From: Verrucomicrobiota bacterium | GTDB taxonomy: Bacteria; Verrucomicrobiota; Verrucomicrobiia; JADLBR01 | Assembly: GCA_029560585.1 (NCBI GenBank) | Contig: JAKQKQ010000261.1 | Location: 62,001 to 126,000 of the forward strand | Direction: 5' to 3' | DNA length: 64,000 nt | In this document: one piece after another, positions 8,399 to 16,513 of the stretch | Position numbering within the stretch: position 1 is the first letter of the stretch | How the letters are laid out: each line of letters opens with the position of its first letter | Position numbers and translations under genes: made by a program | Notes under the pieces: model-generated | The model's input: only the letters and a program-made list of their open reading frames with translations | Told to the model about the DNA's origin: nothing | Databases searched by the model: none

Positions 8399-9886
8399 TT
8401 ACTTCGTCTTGGGCCACATGGCCCTGATCGCATCGACGGTTCGATCCACGAGGAGCTGGCCACCTTCGGGGCCGACCCGGCTGCTCTGGATCACGGCCCC
8501 GTAGCCACCGCCGCGCACGGCGCGCTCCGTCGGCAGATAGCCGCCGGATCCGCAGGCGAGTTGGATGACGAACGTCTGCACGGCAGGGCTGCGCGCCTTC
8601 ATCCGGACGCCGTAGTCCGTGTACAACTCGAAGTCATTCGTGGCGATCGCCACGTCGCCGAGGCGCAGGACATGCAGTTCCGTCTTGTGGGGTTCTTCGG
8701 CGCCGGTCTTTTGGGCCTCGTATCGTTCGACGACGCCCTGGTGCCAGCGATAATTCCAGCGCTGTTTTGGGTCGTCAGCGTACTTGGCTGCCTCCGCGCG
8801 GGCCTCCGCGACTTCGGCCTCGGTGACTTTTCGGTGTGGCAGATCAATTCCCTCGGCGCGGTGGGCCAGGGCGACGGCGCCCCGGACATCCTTTCTCGCC
8901 CCTTCATACGCGTCCTGCCAGCCGGCAACGATGCGGCGGGCGACCTCCTCCAGCCGCGTGAGGCCACGGAGGTCACGCATGCGCGCGTCGGCGGCCTTGC
9001 CGTACTGGGGCCTGGAGGTTTGATCTCCGCCGGCGCCGGCGCAGCAGAGAATGCAGAGGTCTTTGCCATGTCGCTCGCGCAGCGTCTGTCGGACCGGATC
9101 CCAAAAGTCCGAGTGGATCAAGAGGCCGCCTTCTGCCTCCTGCGCCGGGCAGGGGATGTTGATCAACGTCGCGATGAGGTGGTCCTGCTGGTCCCAGAAG
9201 AACAGGGCGTCGAGATCGTGATCCTCGTAACCCTCGATGCCGCGGAAGTCCTCACCGCCCGTGGCGCCGTACATCTTTGCGGTTCCGTCGGCGAACAGCG
9301 CGCGGCGATTGTGCGCCACGACCGCCTGACTTTGGCCCCAGCCGACCTTTCCGATCTGGCGTTTCTGCCAGCTCTGGGCGATCGCCTCGGCCAGTCGGGT
9401 GGTGAGAAACTCCGTGTATTCGGCCGGTTTCATGACGCCGCTTTCCGGCAGGGAATAGCGTCCCTCCACCGTCACCGGTGCATTATGGGTGTGCGTGGCG
9501 CACAGGATCAGCTTGTTGGTGTCGAAACCCTTTGTGATGGGCCCCACCTTCTCGCGCACCTTGTCCATGATGCCCGGTCGGATTGCCACGATATCACACG
9601 ACACGAGGATCGCGTGGTCGATGGGCTTGTCGCCGTCTCGCGATTCCAGTGCGAGCGCGGTCGCGGTGATGCGTGATTGGATGTTGGTCGATATCCTCAG
9701 GTTTCGGTGGCCGTCCAGGGCGACCGGTTGATCGGGCGTGATGTCGGTTGTCGCTGCCGCGACCCAGAGTTCCGCCGCTGGCGCTCCGGCCGTCACCAAA
9801 GTGATGGCGAGGGCGCCGGCTATCCCGGACGACAATGCCCCGGGGCGGAACAGGTGGAGGTATCGTCGCACGTGGGGCGGGTTCAT
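8399..9886 (-). CDS. Secreted neutral-ceramidase-like fold protein (copy 1)
   Basis: 495 residues. The signal peptide lies within residues 1-42 (ALSSGIAGALAITLVTAGAP). The body has the layout of the neutral/alkaline non-lysosomal ceramidase N-terminal domain: ATTDITPDQPVAL near the mature start, LILCATHTHNAPV with the zinc-type His-x-His, then GAGGDQTSRPQ and TNDFELYTDYG. True ceramidases carry a serine nucleophile in GDVSPN; here the matching site reads GDQTS, so ceramide hydrolysis is doubtful. ATG at 9886 lies just after the upstream stop; an in-frame GTG at 9904 is possible. The operon context with a sulfatase and sugar enzymes points to a carbohydrate-linked role. Confidence 0.8.
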   Translation of the reverse strand: MNPPHVRRYLHLFRPGALSSGIAGALAITLVTAGAPAAELWVAAATTDITPDQPVALDGHRNLRISTNIQSRITATALALESRDGDKPIDHAILVSCDIVAIRPGIMDKVREKVGPITKGFDTNKLILCATHTHNAPVTVEGRYSLPESGVMKPAEYTEFLTTRLAEAIAQSWQKRQIGKVGWGQSQAVVAHNRRALFADGTAKMYGATGGEDFRGIEGYEDHDLDALFFWDQQDHLIATLINIPCPAQEAEGGLLIHSDFWDPVRQTLRERHGKDLCILCCAGAGGDQTSRPQYGKAADARMRDLRGLTRLEEVARRIVAGWQDAYEGARKDVRGAVALAHRAEGIDLPHRKVTEAEVAEARAEAAKYADDPKQRWNYRWHQGVVERYEAQKTGAEEPHKTELHVLRLGDVAIATNDFELYTDYGVRMKARSPAVQTFVIQLACGSGGYLPTERAVRGGGYGAVIQSSRVGPEGGQLLVDRTVDAIRAMWPKTK

Positions 9887-9891
9887 GGGGA

Positions 9892-11196
9892 TCACAGTTT
9901 CCACCCGTTGTGCATGGGCCGGGTGAGCATCTTGTTGGCCTCGTCGTCACCTATGAACCTCTCGGCCTTCGGGTCCCATTTCAGTTTCCTGCGGAGGCGG
10001 GCTGCGATCTCGGCGGCCATGCCCGTGATCGTGGCCTTGTGGCCGGCTTCGACAGGCGACACAGGATCGCTCTTCCCGCGCACGGCTATCAGCCAGTCAT
10101 CGCCGTGGTTGAAGGACTCGTGGAGGCGCGTGTCGGACGGTTTCAGTTGGACCTTGAGGAGCGACTCGGGCTCCGCCCAGATTCCAGAACGATCGGCGCG
10201 GACCCAACCCTGGTCGCCTATGAACTTGCAGCCGATCTCACCCTGGCCGGCGTCCGTGAACAGCATCTTGAGGCCGCCGGGGTAGGTGAAGGTCGCGTTC
10301 CAGCCATTGATGTTATCGGTGAATCCCTCGTTCCGGTAGTCGCCCGAGCACTCGATATCGCACGTTTGTTCTCCGAGCGCGGGGCAGCCCCAGAGGGCGA
10401 TGTCGAGGTGGTGGACGCCCCAATTGACGATAAAGCCCGCGCAGTAGTCCCAGATGAGATACCAGTCGGGCCAGGCGACGCGGCCGGGGTTGTAAGGTTT
10501 TTCGGGGGCGGGTCCTCGCCACATGGCCCAGTCGAAGCCATCGGGCACGGGCTGCGGTTCCATGGGGCCGGTGTATTTGGGCCGATATTGCGGGCCTGGG
10601 GCCGCCACTTGAACGGTGTGGATTTTTCCGACGTATCCGTTGCGCGCGAGTTCGCAGGCGTCGCGGAACTTCTTGTCGGAGCGCTGCTGGGTGCCGGTTT
10701 GGAAGACGACGCCGGCCTTTCTGACGGCATCCACAATCGCACGGCTCTGTCCGATCGACACGCCCAGGGGTTTCTCGCAATACATCTGTTTTCCGGCCTC
10801 GGCGGCGGCCTTGGCGATGATGGCATGCCAGTGATCCTGGGCCGCGATCACCACTCCATCGATATCCTTGCGCGCGAGCACATCGCGAAAGTCCGCGAGC
10901 ATGGCGCAGTCGGAGTTCCGGTATTCCTTATCAACGATGCCCTTGGCCTTTTCTCGGCGGTCCTGATAGGCGTCGCAGACGGCGAGGATCCGGGCCTCTG
11001 GGAAGGCGACAAGGTTCTTGAGCAGCGCGGTGCCGCGGCCACCGACGCCGATGAATCCGATGGTCGTCATCTTCGACGGTGGCGTGGAGGCGCCCTGGCC
11101 GAGGACCCGGGCGGGGATGATGGCTGGGAAGCCTGTGGCGGCGAAGGCGCCGGTGGCGCGGGCCACAAACTGGCGGCGGGTCAGGGGGGTTCTCAT
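9892..11196 (-). CDS. Gfo/Idh/MocA family oxidoreductase with twin-arginine signal
   Basis: 434 residues. The N-terminus MRTPLTRRQFVARATGAF... is a twin-arginine signal, so the folded, cofactor-bound enzyme is probably exported to the periplasm. The NAD(P)-binding Rossmann motif is GFIGVGGRG at residues ~46-54, and CEKPLG carries the family's catalytic Lys (Glu-Lys-Pro motif). The C-terminal half is the alpha/beta substrate domain. Family members oxidise or isomerise sugars or act as NAD-dependent glycosidases (GH109 and relatives); the substrate here is unknown. The start ATG overlaps the upstream stop as ATGA (11193-11196), with AAAGGAAAGGAA upstream, so it is coupled to the preceding ceramidase-like gene. 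Confidence 0.88.
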   Translation of the reverse strand: MRTPLTRRQFVARATGAFAATGFPAIIPARVLGQGASTPPSKMTTIGFIGVGGRGTALLKNLVAFPEARILAVCDAYQDRREKAKGIVDKEYRNSDCAMLADFRDVLARKDIDGVVIAAQDHWHAIIAKAAAEAGKQMYCEKPLGVSIGQSRAIVDAVRKAGVVFQTGTQQRSDKKFRDACELARNGYVGKIHTVQVAAPGPQYRPKYTGPMEPQPVPDGFDWAMWRGPAPEKPYNPGRVAWPDWYLIWDYCAGFIVNWGVHHLDIALWGCPALGEQTCDIECSGDYRNEGFTDNINGWNATFTYPGGLKMLFTDAGQGEIGCKFIGDQGWVRADRSGIWAEPESLLKVQLKPSDTRLHESFNHGDDWLIAVRGKSDPVSPVEAGHKATITGMAAEIAARLRRKLKWDPKAERFIGDDEANKMLTRPMHNGWKL

Positions 11197-13382
11197 CGTG
11201 GGGTTCCTTTCCTTTGGTTCATCGTGACGGAGGTTGAGTTCAAATTGGCAGTCTCGTGATGGGCGCGGATCGTATCGGGGGTCAAGGGGTGCCCATAGAC
11301 CGCGATCTCGTCGATTTTGCCCTCGAGCGTCTCGGGGGAGGCGGCCCGTCCCCCGAACAGGATCTCCTTGGGCGGGTCGCCCGTCGCCGTCGGTACCTCA
11401 CCGGCTATTTCGGGTTGTGTCTGGCCGTTGAGGTAGCAGGTGATCCGGCGATCCTCTCGCACGATGACGACGTGATTCCATGTGCGCAGGGCGATGGGCG
11501 TGTTGCCGGCGATCGATGGGCCCCTCTCGAAACTGAAGACAAGTCTATCGGCGTGGCCGGAAGTCCCTCCGATCGCGAGGGCCTCCCGGTTGCCGCGGGC
11601 AAAGAGGTATCCCGTCACTGGGCGGGCATCCGCGGGCAGGCCGTTCCAGAACCAGAACTCTGCGGCATAGACGTTCCCGAGATCGGGGACTTTTGCGACG
11701 AGTTTTCCGCCCGCGAGGTGCGGGGCGCGGTTGATCGAGCGCGGCCCGGAGAATGCGGCGGAGGGCGGGCCCTCGAGATAGAGGGCGACGCCCTTCTCGA
11801 ATGTTGTGCGGTGGCCGGACCCGGTGGCATCGAATGCGTTTGGGCCATCGAATTCCTCGAGCCTCCAGTATGCGAGGGGTTTCTCTGCCAAGATCGCGCG
11901 GGCGTACGGACCATTCTCGGCCACGGCGTGGTGGCGGGGTTGGGCGGCGACCTCTTCCAAGAGGCTTAGCAGCGTGTCGACGATCTGCCTTTCGGCCCCG
12001 GGCTCGAGGCCGGCCGTGCGGCAAGCCCACGTATTGTAGCCGCCGAGGGGGTGGAGTTCCGCCGGGGGGATATAGCCCTCTTCGCCGTTGGCCAGCTCGA
12101 TGTCCATGATCAGTGGCAGCGGTTTCTGCGCCTTGATCTTGAGGCCCGTGATGGCGAAGACCTCGCATGGCGTCATCGTGATGCCAAGGTCACCGACCCT
12201 GAAGGCCTGCAACGGGACGGCGCGTTCCGGGTGATCCTTCAGCCAGAGTTGCTCCCAGGCGTACACCTCGGGCTGATTCTTCGGCTGTTGGCGCTCGCCC
12301 ATCGCTGCGACCGTTTCCTTGGCCCACTTGAGGCGCTGTTCGTCCGGTTGGCGGGTGCGGATGCGGAGGGTCTTTGCCGCCGCCTTGATCGGGACCGAAT
12401 CATGATACCCGATGCCGCGATAGGCATCGAAGGCGATGCCCGCGACCTCGTCCGCGTAGGTGTCGATCTTGATATCCTTTTTTGGGGCGCCGTAATCCAT
12501 CCAGTGCTGATCGCCACTGAAACCCTGCGACATGATCGCGACGAATCCCTTGGGCGCTTCGCCGCCGCCGATGCGCCGGGCGAGTTTTTCGCGGAACAGG
12601 CCGTAATAGTCGGCAGAAACCGGGGGCGAGCCGAAGTAGTGCATTGCGTAGTTGGCGAGGACCGCGATGGGCTTGCCGTCGACCGACTGGACCGCAAGCA
12701 GGGTCATTTCAGGATCTGATGGGCCGGAGGGGCCGATCGTATCGGGATTCTCGTAACCGGGATGCATGTTCGCGCGCACGGTGACGTCGCCGAACGGGTC
12801 CTTGAGCATCTTGTCGGGCCGGCGGACCCACACGCGCGTGTGCGTGTGCGCGGGGTCTTGGACCGAAGTCCAACCGACACGGGCCGGGGCCATGTGCTCC
12901 GCCGCGCGGCGCAGCCCATCCACGATCAGCGGCATTATGGAAGCCGGGTAATTGGGGGCGGGATCCGTCCCGAGCGCCCGCATGAGGGATGGGGCGCTGT
13001 GCGTATGGGTTGCCGAAATGGAGATGCACTCGTGGGGGATGCCCGTGGCCCGATGGCCCTGGGCCTTGACTTCGTCCGCGAATTCCCTCGGGATCAGGCA
13101 GGTGTCGAGGACGCCGATGGCGATCCGCGTCGCGCCATCGCCCAGGACGAGCCATCGGACGGACAGGGGGCTTGTGACGTTGGTCGCGGTTTTCGAAAGG
13201 AAGCCACCGTTTACGATGACCGGGAACTCCTTGGGCGTGACGTCCATGGCGGAGGCGCCGGCCCGCAGTGCCCGATTCTCCGATCGCGCCCGTTCCGCAG
13301 ATGTGACAGTGATGACAACAAGGATGGCACAGGCGATCCAAAATCGTCTTGGCCCGCCCTGGCATATCGTCTCTCGGCTCAT
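11193..13382 (-). CDS. Secreted neutral-ceramidase-like protein with C-terminal LamG-like domain (copy 2)
   Basis: 729 residues. Signal peptide at residues ~1-35. Residues ~40-490 are the ceramidase-like domain: SAMDVTPKEFPVIV, CISISATHTHSAPS (zinc-type His-x-His), GFSGDQHWMDYG at the place of the ceramidase nucleophile loop, and TPCEVFA. The serine of GDVSPN is absent. Residues ~510-715 are a concanavalin/LamG-type sandwich: LAYWRLEEFDGPNAFD, RTWNHVVIVREDR, ITCYLNGQ and GKIDEIAVYGHPLTPD. Such modules usually bind carbohydrate, so the fusion supports a sugar substrate. It is the first structural gene after the regulator (69-bp gap, A+T-rich) and its stop overlaps the next start. Confidence 0.82.
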   Translation of the reverse strand: MSRETICQGGPRRFWIACAILVVITVTSAERARSENRALRAGASAMDVTPKEFPVIVNGGFLSKTATNVTSPLSVRWLVLGDGATRIAIGVLDTCLIPREFADEVKAQGHRATGIPHECISISATHTHSAPSLMRALGTDPAPNYPASIMPLIVDGLRRAAEHMAPARVGWTSVQDPAHTHTRVWVRRPDKMLKDPFGDVTVRANMHPGYENPDTIGPSGPSDPEMTLLAVQSVDGKPIAVLANYAMHYFGSPPVSADYYGLFREKLARRIGGGEAPKGFVAIMSQGFSGDQHWMDYGAPKKDIKIDTYADEVAGIAFDAYRGIGYHDSVPIKAAAKTLRIRTRQPDEQRLKWAKETVAAMGERQQPKNQPEVYAWEQLWLKDHPERAVPLQAFRVGDLGITMTPCEVFAITGLKIKAQKPLPLIMDIELANGEEGYIPPAELHPLGGYNTWACRTAGLEPGAERQIVDTLLSLLEEVAAQPRHHAVAENGPYARAILAEKPLAYWRLEEFDGPNAFDATGSGHRTTFEKGVALYLEGPPSAAFSGPRSINRAPHLAGGKLVAKVPDLGNVYAAEFWFWNGLPADARPVTGYLFARGNREALAIGGTSGHADRLVFSFERGPSIAGNTPIALRTWNHVVIVREDRRITCYLNGQTQPEIAGEVPTATGDPPKEILFGGRAASPETLEGKIDEIAVYGHPLTPDTIRAHHETANLNSTSVTMNQRKGTPR

Positions 13383-13451
13383 TCGACCCCCAAAATAGTC
13401 CGGCTGCCGTCGGGCGCTATTGCGTTGTTTTCGAAAAAGAATTACGATATT

Positions 13452-14627
13452 TTAGATGGGTGAATTGGCCGCGTGGCGGCGGACCATTCCCGGCGACTTT
13501 CCGGTTTCGCGGCGGAACGCGTAACAGAAGTACTGCGCGGACCGGAAGCCGGTCCGCTGGGCGATGTCTTGGAGGGACAGGCGCGTGGCGAGCAGGAGGT
13601 CCCAGGCCATCAGGACCCGGGTGCGTTTTATCTCGGCGTGGACGGTGCGTCCGAGGACCCGCTGGAAGCAGTTGTCGAGCGTGGCGCGCGAGGCGCCGGC
13701 GGCGCGGGCGGCTTCGGGCGCGCCGATGCTCTCGTACGCGTGGTCTCGGATGAAGCGGATGGCGCGGTGGACCATGGGTTCCTTGACGGCGAAGAGATCC
13801 GAGGATTGGCGGGGGCGGACGCTGGCGGGTGGGATGACTACATCGGAGGGGCGGCGATGGTCGCCGGACATCAATTTGTCGAGCAGCCGGGCGGCCTGGT
13901 AGCCGAGCTCGCGGGTTGGGGGTGCGATGCTGGAGAGCGGGGGATCCGCCATATCACAGGTGAGCTCATCGTTGTCGACGCCGATCACCGCGATGTCCTC
14001 GGGAACGCGACGGTTCAGCTGTCGGGCGGCCTCGAGCACGTGCCGCGCGCGCCAGTCGTTGCACGCCATGATACCGACGGGGGTCGGGAGGCCGCGCAGC
14101 CAGTCGGCGAGCGCGCGGAGCATGCCCGTCCAGTGGCGGGCGGATATCTGCCTGCCGGTGTACTGGAAACAGGAAAAGCCACGTTCGCGCAGGCGCTGGC
14201 GAAACGAGTCGAACCGGACCTGAGACCACGGATCGGGGCCCCGCTGGCGGATGCCGCAATAGGCGAAATGGGTGAATCCGCATTCCATGAGATGATTTGC
14301 GGCCCATGCGCCGATCATCGCGTCATCTGGGGCGACGGCGCATGAGCGTTGGTTTGGTCGGCGGCATCCCCCGAAACGACCGATTCCGACGATCGGCACC
14401 GTGACGCCCTGCATTGCCCTGAAGAGGCGGTAATCGTCGAGGTCGACGATCAGCCCGTGGCCGCTCCACTGGGTGAAATCGGGAATTTTGTCGGCGGGTT
14501 CCTCCTCGACATAGAACCGCCAGTGGCAACCGGCTTCCCTGACGTAGCCGGAGATGCCGCGGAGCACCTCCCGGTCGTAGGGCCTGCTGAGGTTCATCAG
14601 AACGGCCACGTTCCGCGAAGGGGTCAT
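13452..14627 (-). CDS. XylR-type transcriptional regulator (periplasmic-binding-like domain + AraC HTH)
   Basis: 391 residues, cytoplasmic, no signal. Residues ~5-275 match the LacI/periplasmic-binding-like sensor fold: VAVLMNLSRPYDREVLRGI at the start, then VPIVGIGRFGG, GIMACNDWRARHVLEAA and IAVIGVDNDELTCDM. Residues ~285-390 hold two AraC-type helix-turn-helix units (GAPEAARAAGASRATLDNCF; LSLQDIAQRTGFRSAQYF followed by FRRETGKSPGMVRR). This is the architecture of E. coli XylR, which binds a sugar and activates nearby catabolic genes. It heads the minus-strand run and is divergent from the sulfatase at 14892, so it is the obvious candidate regulator for both. ATG at 14627 is preferred over an upstream in-frame start at 14693. 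Confidence 0.88.
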   Translation of the reverse strand: MTPSRNVAVLMNLSRPYDREVLRGISGYVREAGCHWRFYVEEEPADKIPDFTQWSGHGLIVDLDDYRLFRAMQGVTVPIVGIGRFGGCRRPNQRSCAVAPDDAMIGAWAANHLMECGFTHFAYCGIRQRGPDPWSQVRFDSFRQRLRERGFSCFQYTGRQISARHWTGMLRALADWLRGLPTPVGIMACNDWRARHVLEAARQLNRRVPEDIAVIGVDNDELTCDMADPPLSSIAPPTRELGYQAARLLDKLMSGDHRRPSDVVIPPASVRPRQSSDLFAVKEPMVHRAIRFIRDHAYESIGAPEAARAAGASRATLDNCFQRVLGRTVHAEIKRTRVLMAWDLLLATRLSLQDIAQRTGFRSAQYFCYAFRRETGKSPGMVRRHAANSPI

Positions 14628-14704
14628 GCCAGTTTGAGAATAGGGGTCAGGGCCCCCCACGGTAAAGCGTCGGCCGCGGGGGTGGATCGACAATGGGCAA
14701 AGGT

Positions 14705-14822
14705 CAGGGCTTTTGGTTCGCTCGACCGAAGCCGTTGGAGTCCAGGCTTTAGCCTGTTTCGTGCCCGAATCAGCCTAAAGGCTGAACTCCAACAGGTCGC
14801 TGTCGAATAACCAAAAACCCTG
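14705..14822. repeat. 118-bp dispersed palindromic element, copy 1
   Basis: Outer arms CAGGGCTTTTGGTTCGCTCG (14705-14724) and, on the other strand, CAGGGTTTTTGGTTATTCGA from 14822 inward are inverted repeats. Inner arms GTTGGAGTCCAGGCTTTAGC (14734-14753) and GCCTAAAGGCTGAACTCC (14772-14789, plus AAC) form a second inverted repeat. The same element occurs at 16323 and 49320. It lies in the 264-bp divergent gap between the regulator and a sulfatase gene. It has no coding capacity, so a non-autonomous mobile palindrome (REPIN or MITE-like) is likely. Confidence 0.85.
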
Positions 14823-14891
14823 GGGCAACGGTGCCGCCACGAAAAAAATGGTGGTCAAGTCCGACCGACTTCGCGGAGAATTCCGGGCACC

Positions 14892-16271
14892 ATGATACGG
14901 GGACACTTGATCAGGGCGGTTGGCGCGGCGATTGGCATCGCGTCGGGTAGTGCGCTGGCCTGGGCTGGCGAGAGGCCGAATATCCTCGTCATCCTTGCGG
15001 ACGATCTCGGCTATGCGGACGTGGGTTTTCAGGGCAGCAAGGAGATTCCGACGCCTCGTCTTGACCGGCTGTCGAAGGCGGGCATTCGATGCACGGATGG
15101 CTATGTGTCGCATCCTTTCTGTAGCCCGACCCGCGCGGGGCTGATGACGGGCCGCTACCAGCAGCGCTTCGGTCACGAGAACAACCCGGCGTGGTTGCCG
15201 CAGGATACGGTGGCGGGATTGCCCCTGGGCGAGACGGCGTTGCCGCAGGCCCTGAAGAAAGCGGGCTACGCCACGGGGATGGTGGGCAAGTGGCATCTCG
15301 GGGCGCACCCGCAGTTCCACCCGTGCGCGCGCGGGTTCGATGAGTACTTTGGCCTGCGCGGCGGCGGGCACGATTACTTTGATCTCAACATGTTCAAGAC
15401 GGATCCGGTGGGCGCGGAGAAGATCGAATATAAGATCCCGCTGCACCGAAACCGGGAACCGGTCGAGGAGGCCGAGTATCTGACGGACGCGTTCGGGCGG
15501 GAGGCGGCGGCGTTCGTTTCGAGGCACAGTGGTGACACGTGGTTTCTGTATCTCGCATTCAATGCGCCCCACAGCCCCTTGCAGGTGCCGCCGAAATACC
15601 TGGAGCGGGTGAAGGGCATCGCCAGCGAGAAGCGACGGACGTACGCCGCGATGATCTGCGCCATGGACGATGCGATCGGCAGGACGCTCGACGCGGTTAG
15701 CGAGTCGGGCAAAGAAAAGGACACGCTGGTTTTCTTCTTCAGCGACAATGGCGGGCCGGTTGCGGTGACCGAGGCAGACAATTCGCCGCTGAAGGGTGGG
15801 AAAGGCCAGGTCTATGAGGGCGGTATCCGCGTGCCGTTCCTCGTGAGCTGGCCGGCGGTGCTGAAGCCCGGGGAATACAGCCAGCCTGTTTCTTCATTGG
15901 ATGTGTTCGCGACGTGTGCCGCGCTCGCGGGAGCCCCGGCGCCCGATAAGCCACTGGATGGCGCGAACATCATCCCCTTCCTGTCGGGCGAAAGGAGCGG
16001 TCCACCGCACGGGAGGCTTTTCTGGCGAACGGGCGGCGGTGCGACATACGCCGTCCGCGAGGGCAACTGGAAACTGGCGTGCCCGAAGGACGGGCAGCCC
16101 GAGTTGTATGACCTTGGGACAGATATCGGCGAGCAGAAGAACGTCGCCCAGTCGCAGCCGGAGAAAGTGGCCGCAATGCTGAAGGCGTACGCGGCGTGGA
16201 ATTCCGAGCTGATCCAGCCGCTGTTTCAGAGCCCGAAGGCCGGGAAAAAGCAGGGGAAGAAAAGAAGATAG
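14892..16271 (+). CDS. Secreted sulfatase (S1 family)
   Basis: 459 residues with a signal peptide (MIRGHLIRAVGAAIGIASGSALAWA). The fold starts RPNILVILADDLGYADVG, the formylglycine motif is CSPTR (Cys 77), then AGLMTGRYQQRFG, GMVGKWHLG and FFFSDNGGPV. GKWHLG and the Asp-Asn pair are the usual active-site elements. The C-terminal ~20 residues are Lys-rich. The start codon is preceded by GGAGAA. It is divergent from the XylR-type regulator, with one copy of the 118-bp element on each side of the gene. It probably desulfates a sugar in the periplasm; position specificity is not readable. Confidence 0.9.
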   Translation: MIRGHLIRAVGAAIGIASGSALAWAGERPNILVILADDLGYADVGFQGSKEIPTPRLDRLSKAGIRCTDGYVSHPFCSPTRAGLMTGRYQQRFGHENNPAWLPQDTVAGLPLGETALPQALKKAGYATGMVGKWHLGAHPQFHPCARGFDEYFGLRGGGHDYFDLNMFKTDPVGAEKIEYKIPLHRNREPVEEAEYLTDAFGREAAAFVSRHSGDTWFLYLAFNAPHSPLQVPPKYLERVKGIASEKRRTYAAMICAMDDAIGRTLDAVSESGKEKDTLVFFFSDNGGPVAVTEADNSPLKGGKGQVYEGGIRVPFLVSWPAVLKPGEYSQPVSSLDVFATCAALAGAPAPDKPLDGANIIPFLSGERSGPPHGRLFWRTGGGATYAVREGNWKLACPKDGQPELYDLGTDIGEQKNVAQSQPEKVAAMLKAYAAWNSELIQPLFQSPKAGKKQGKKRR

Positions 16272-16322
16272 CGAGCGGGGTGGGGAAGGCGAAGTCGGCG
16301 CGCCTCGTGGCGCCCCGCGATC

Positions 16323-16440
16323 CAAGGCTTTTGGTTCGCTCGACCGAAGCCGTTGGAGTCCAGGCTTTGGCCTGTTTCGTGCCCGAATCAGCCTAAAGGC
16401 TGAACTCCAACAGGTTGCCGTCGAATAACCAAGAACCCTG
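16323..16440. repeat. 118-bp dispersed palindromic element, copy 2
   Basis: Same outer (GGCTTTTGGTTCGCTCGACC at the left, its partial complement ending in AACCCTG at the right) and inner inverted arms as copies at 14705 and 49320, with a few base changes. It occupies most of the gap between the sulfatase and the downstream glycosidase gene. The glycosidase reading frame runs back into its right end (TTG at 16415), so that upstream start is probably repeat-derived. Confidence 0.85.
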
Positions 16441-16513
16441 CTCCGCGATCGGCATGGGCCCTGAATTCAAAACGGATTTGCGCGTGGGCCAATCCACTCG
16501 CATTGTTTGCGGC

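Noticed and set aside
8399-9886. Calling the ceramidase-like proteins true ceramidases
   Set aside because: The serine of the GDVSP nucleophile loop is missing in all four copies.
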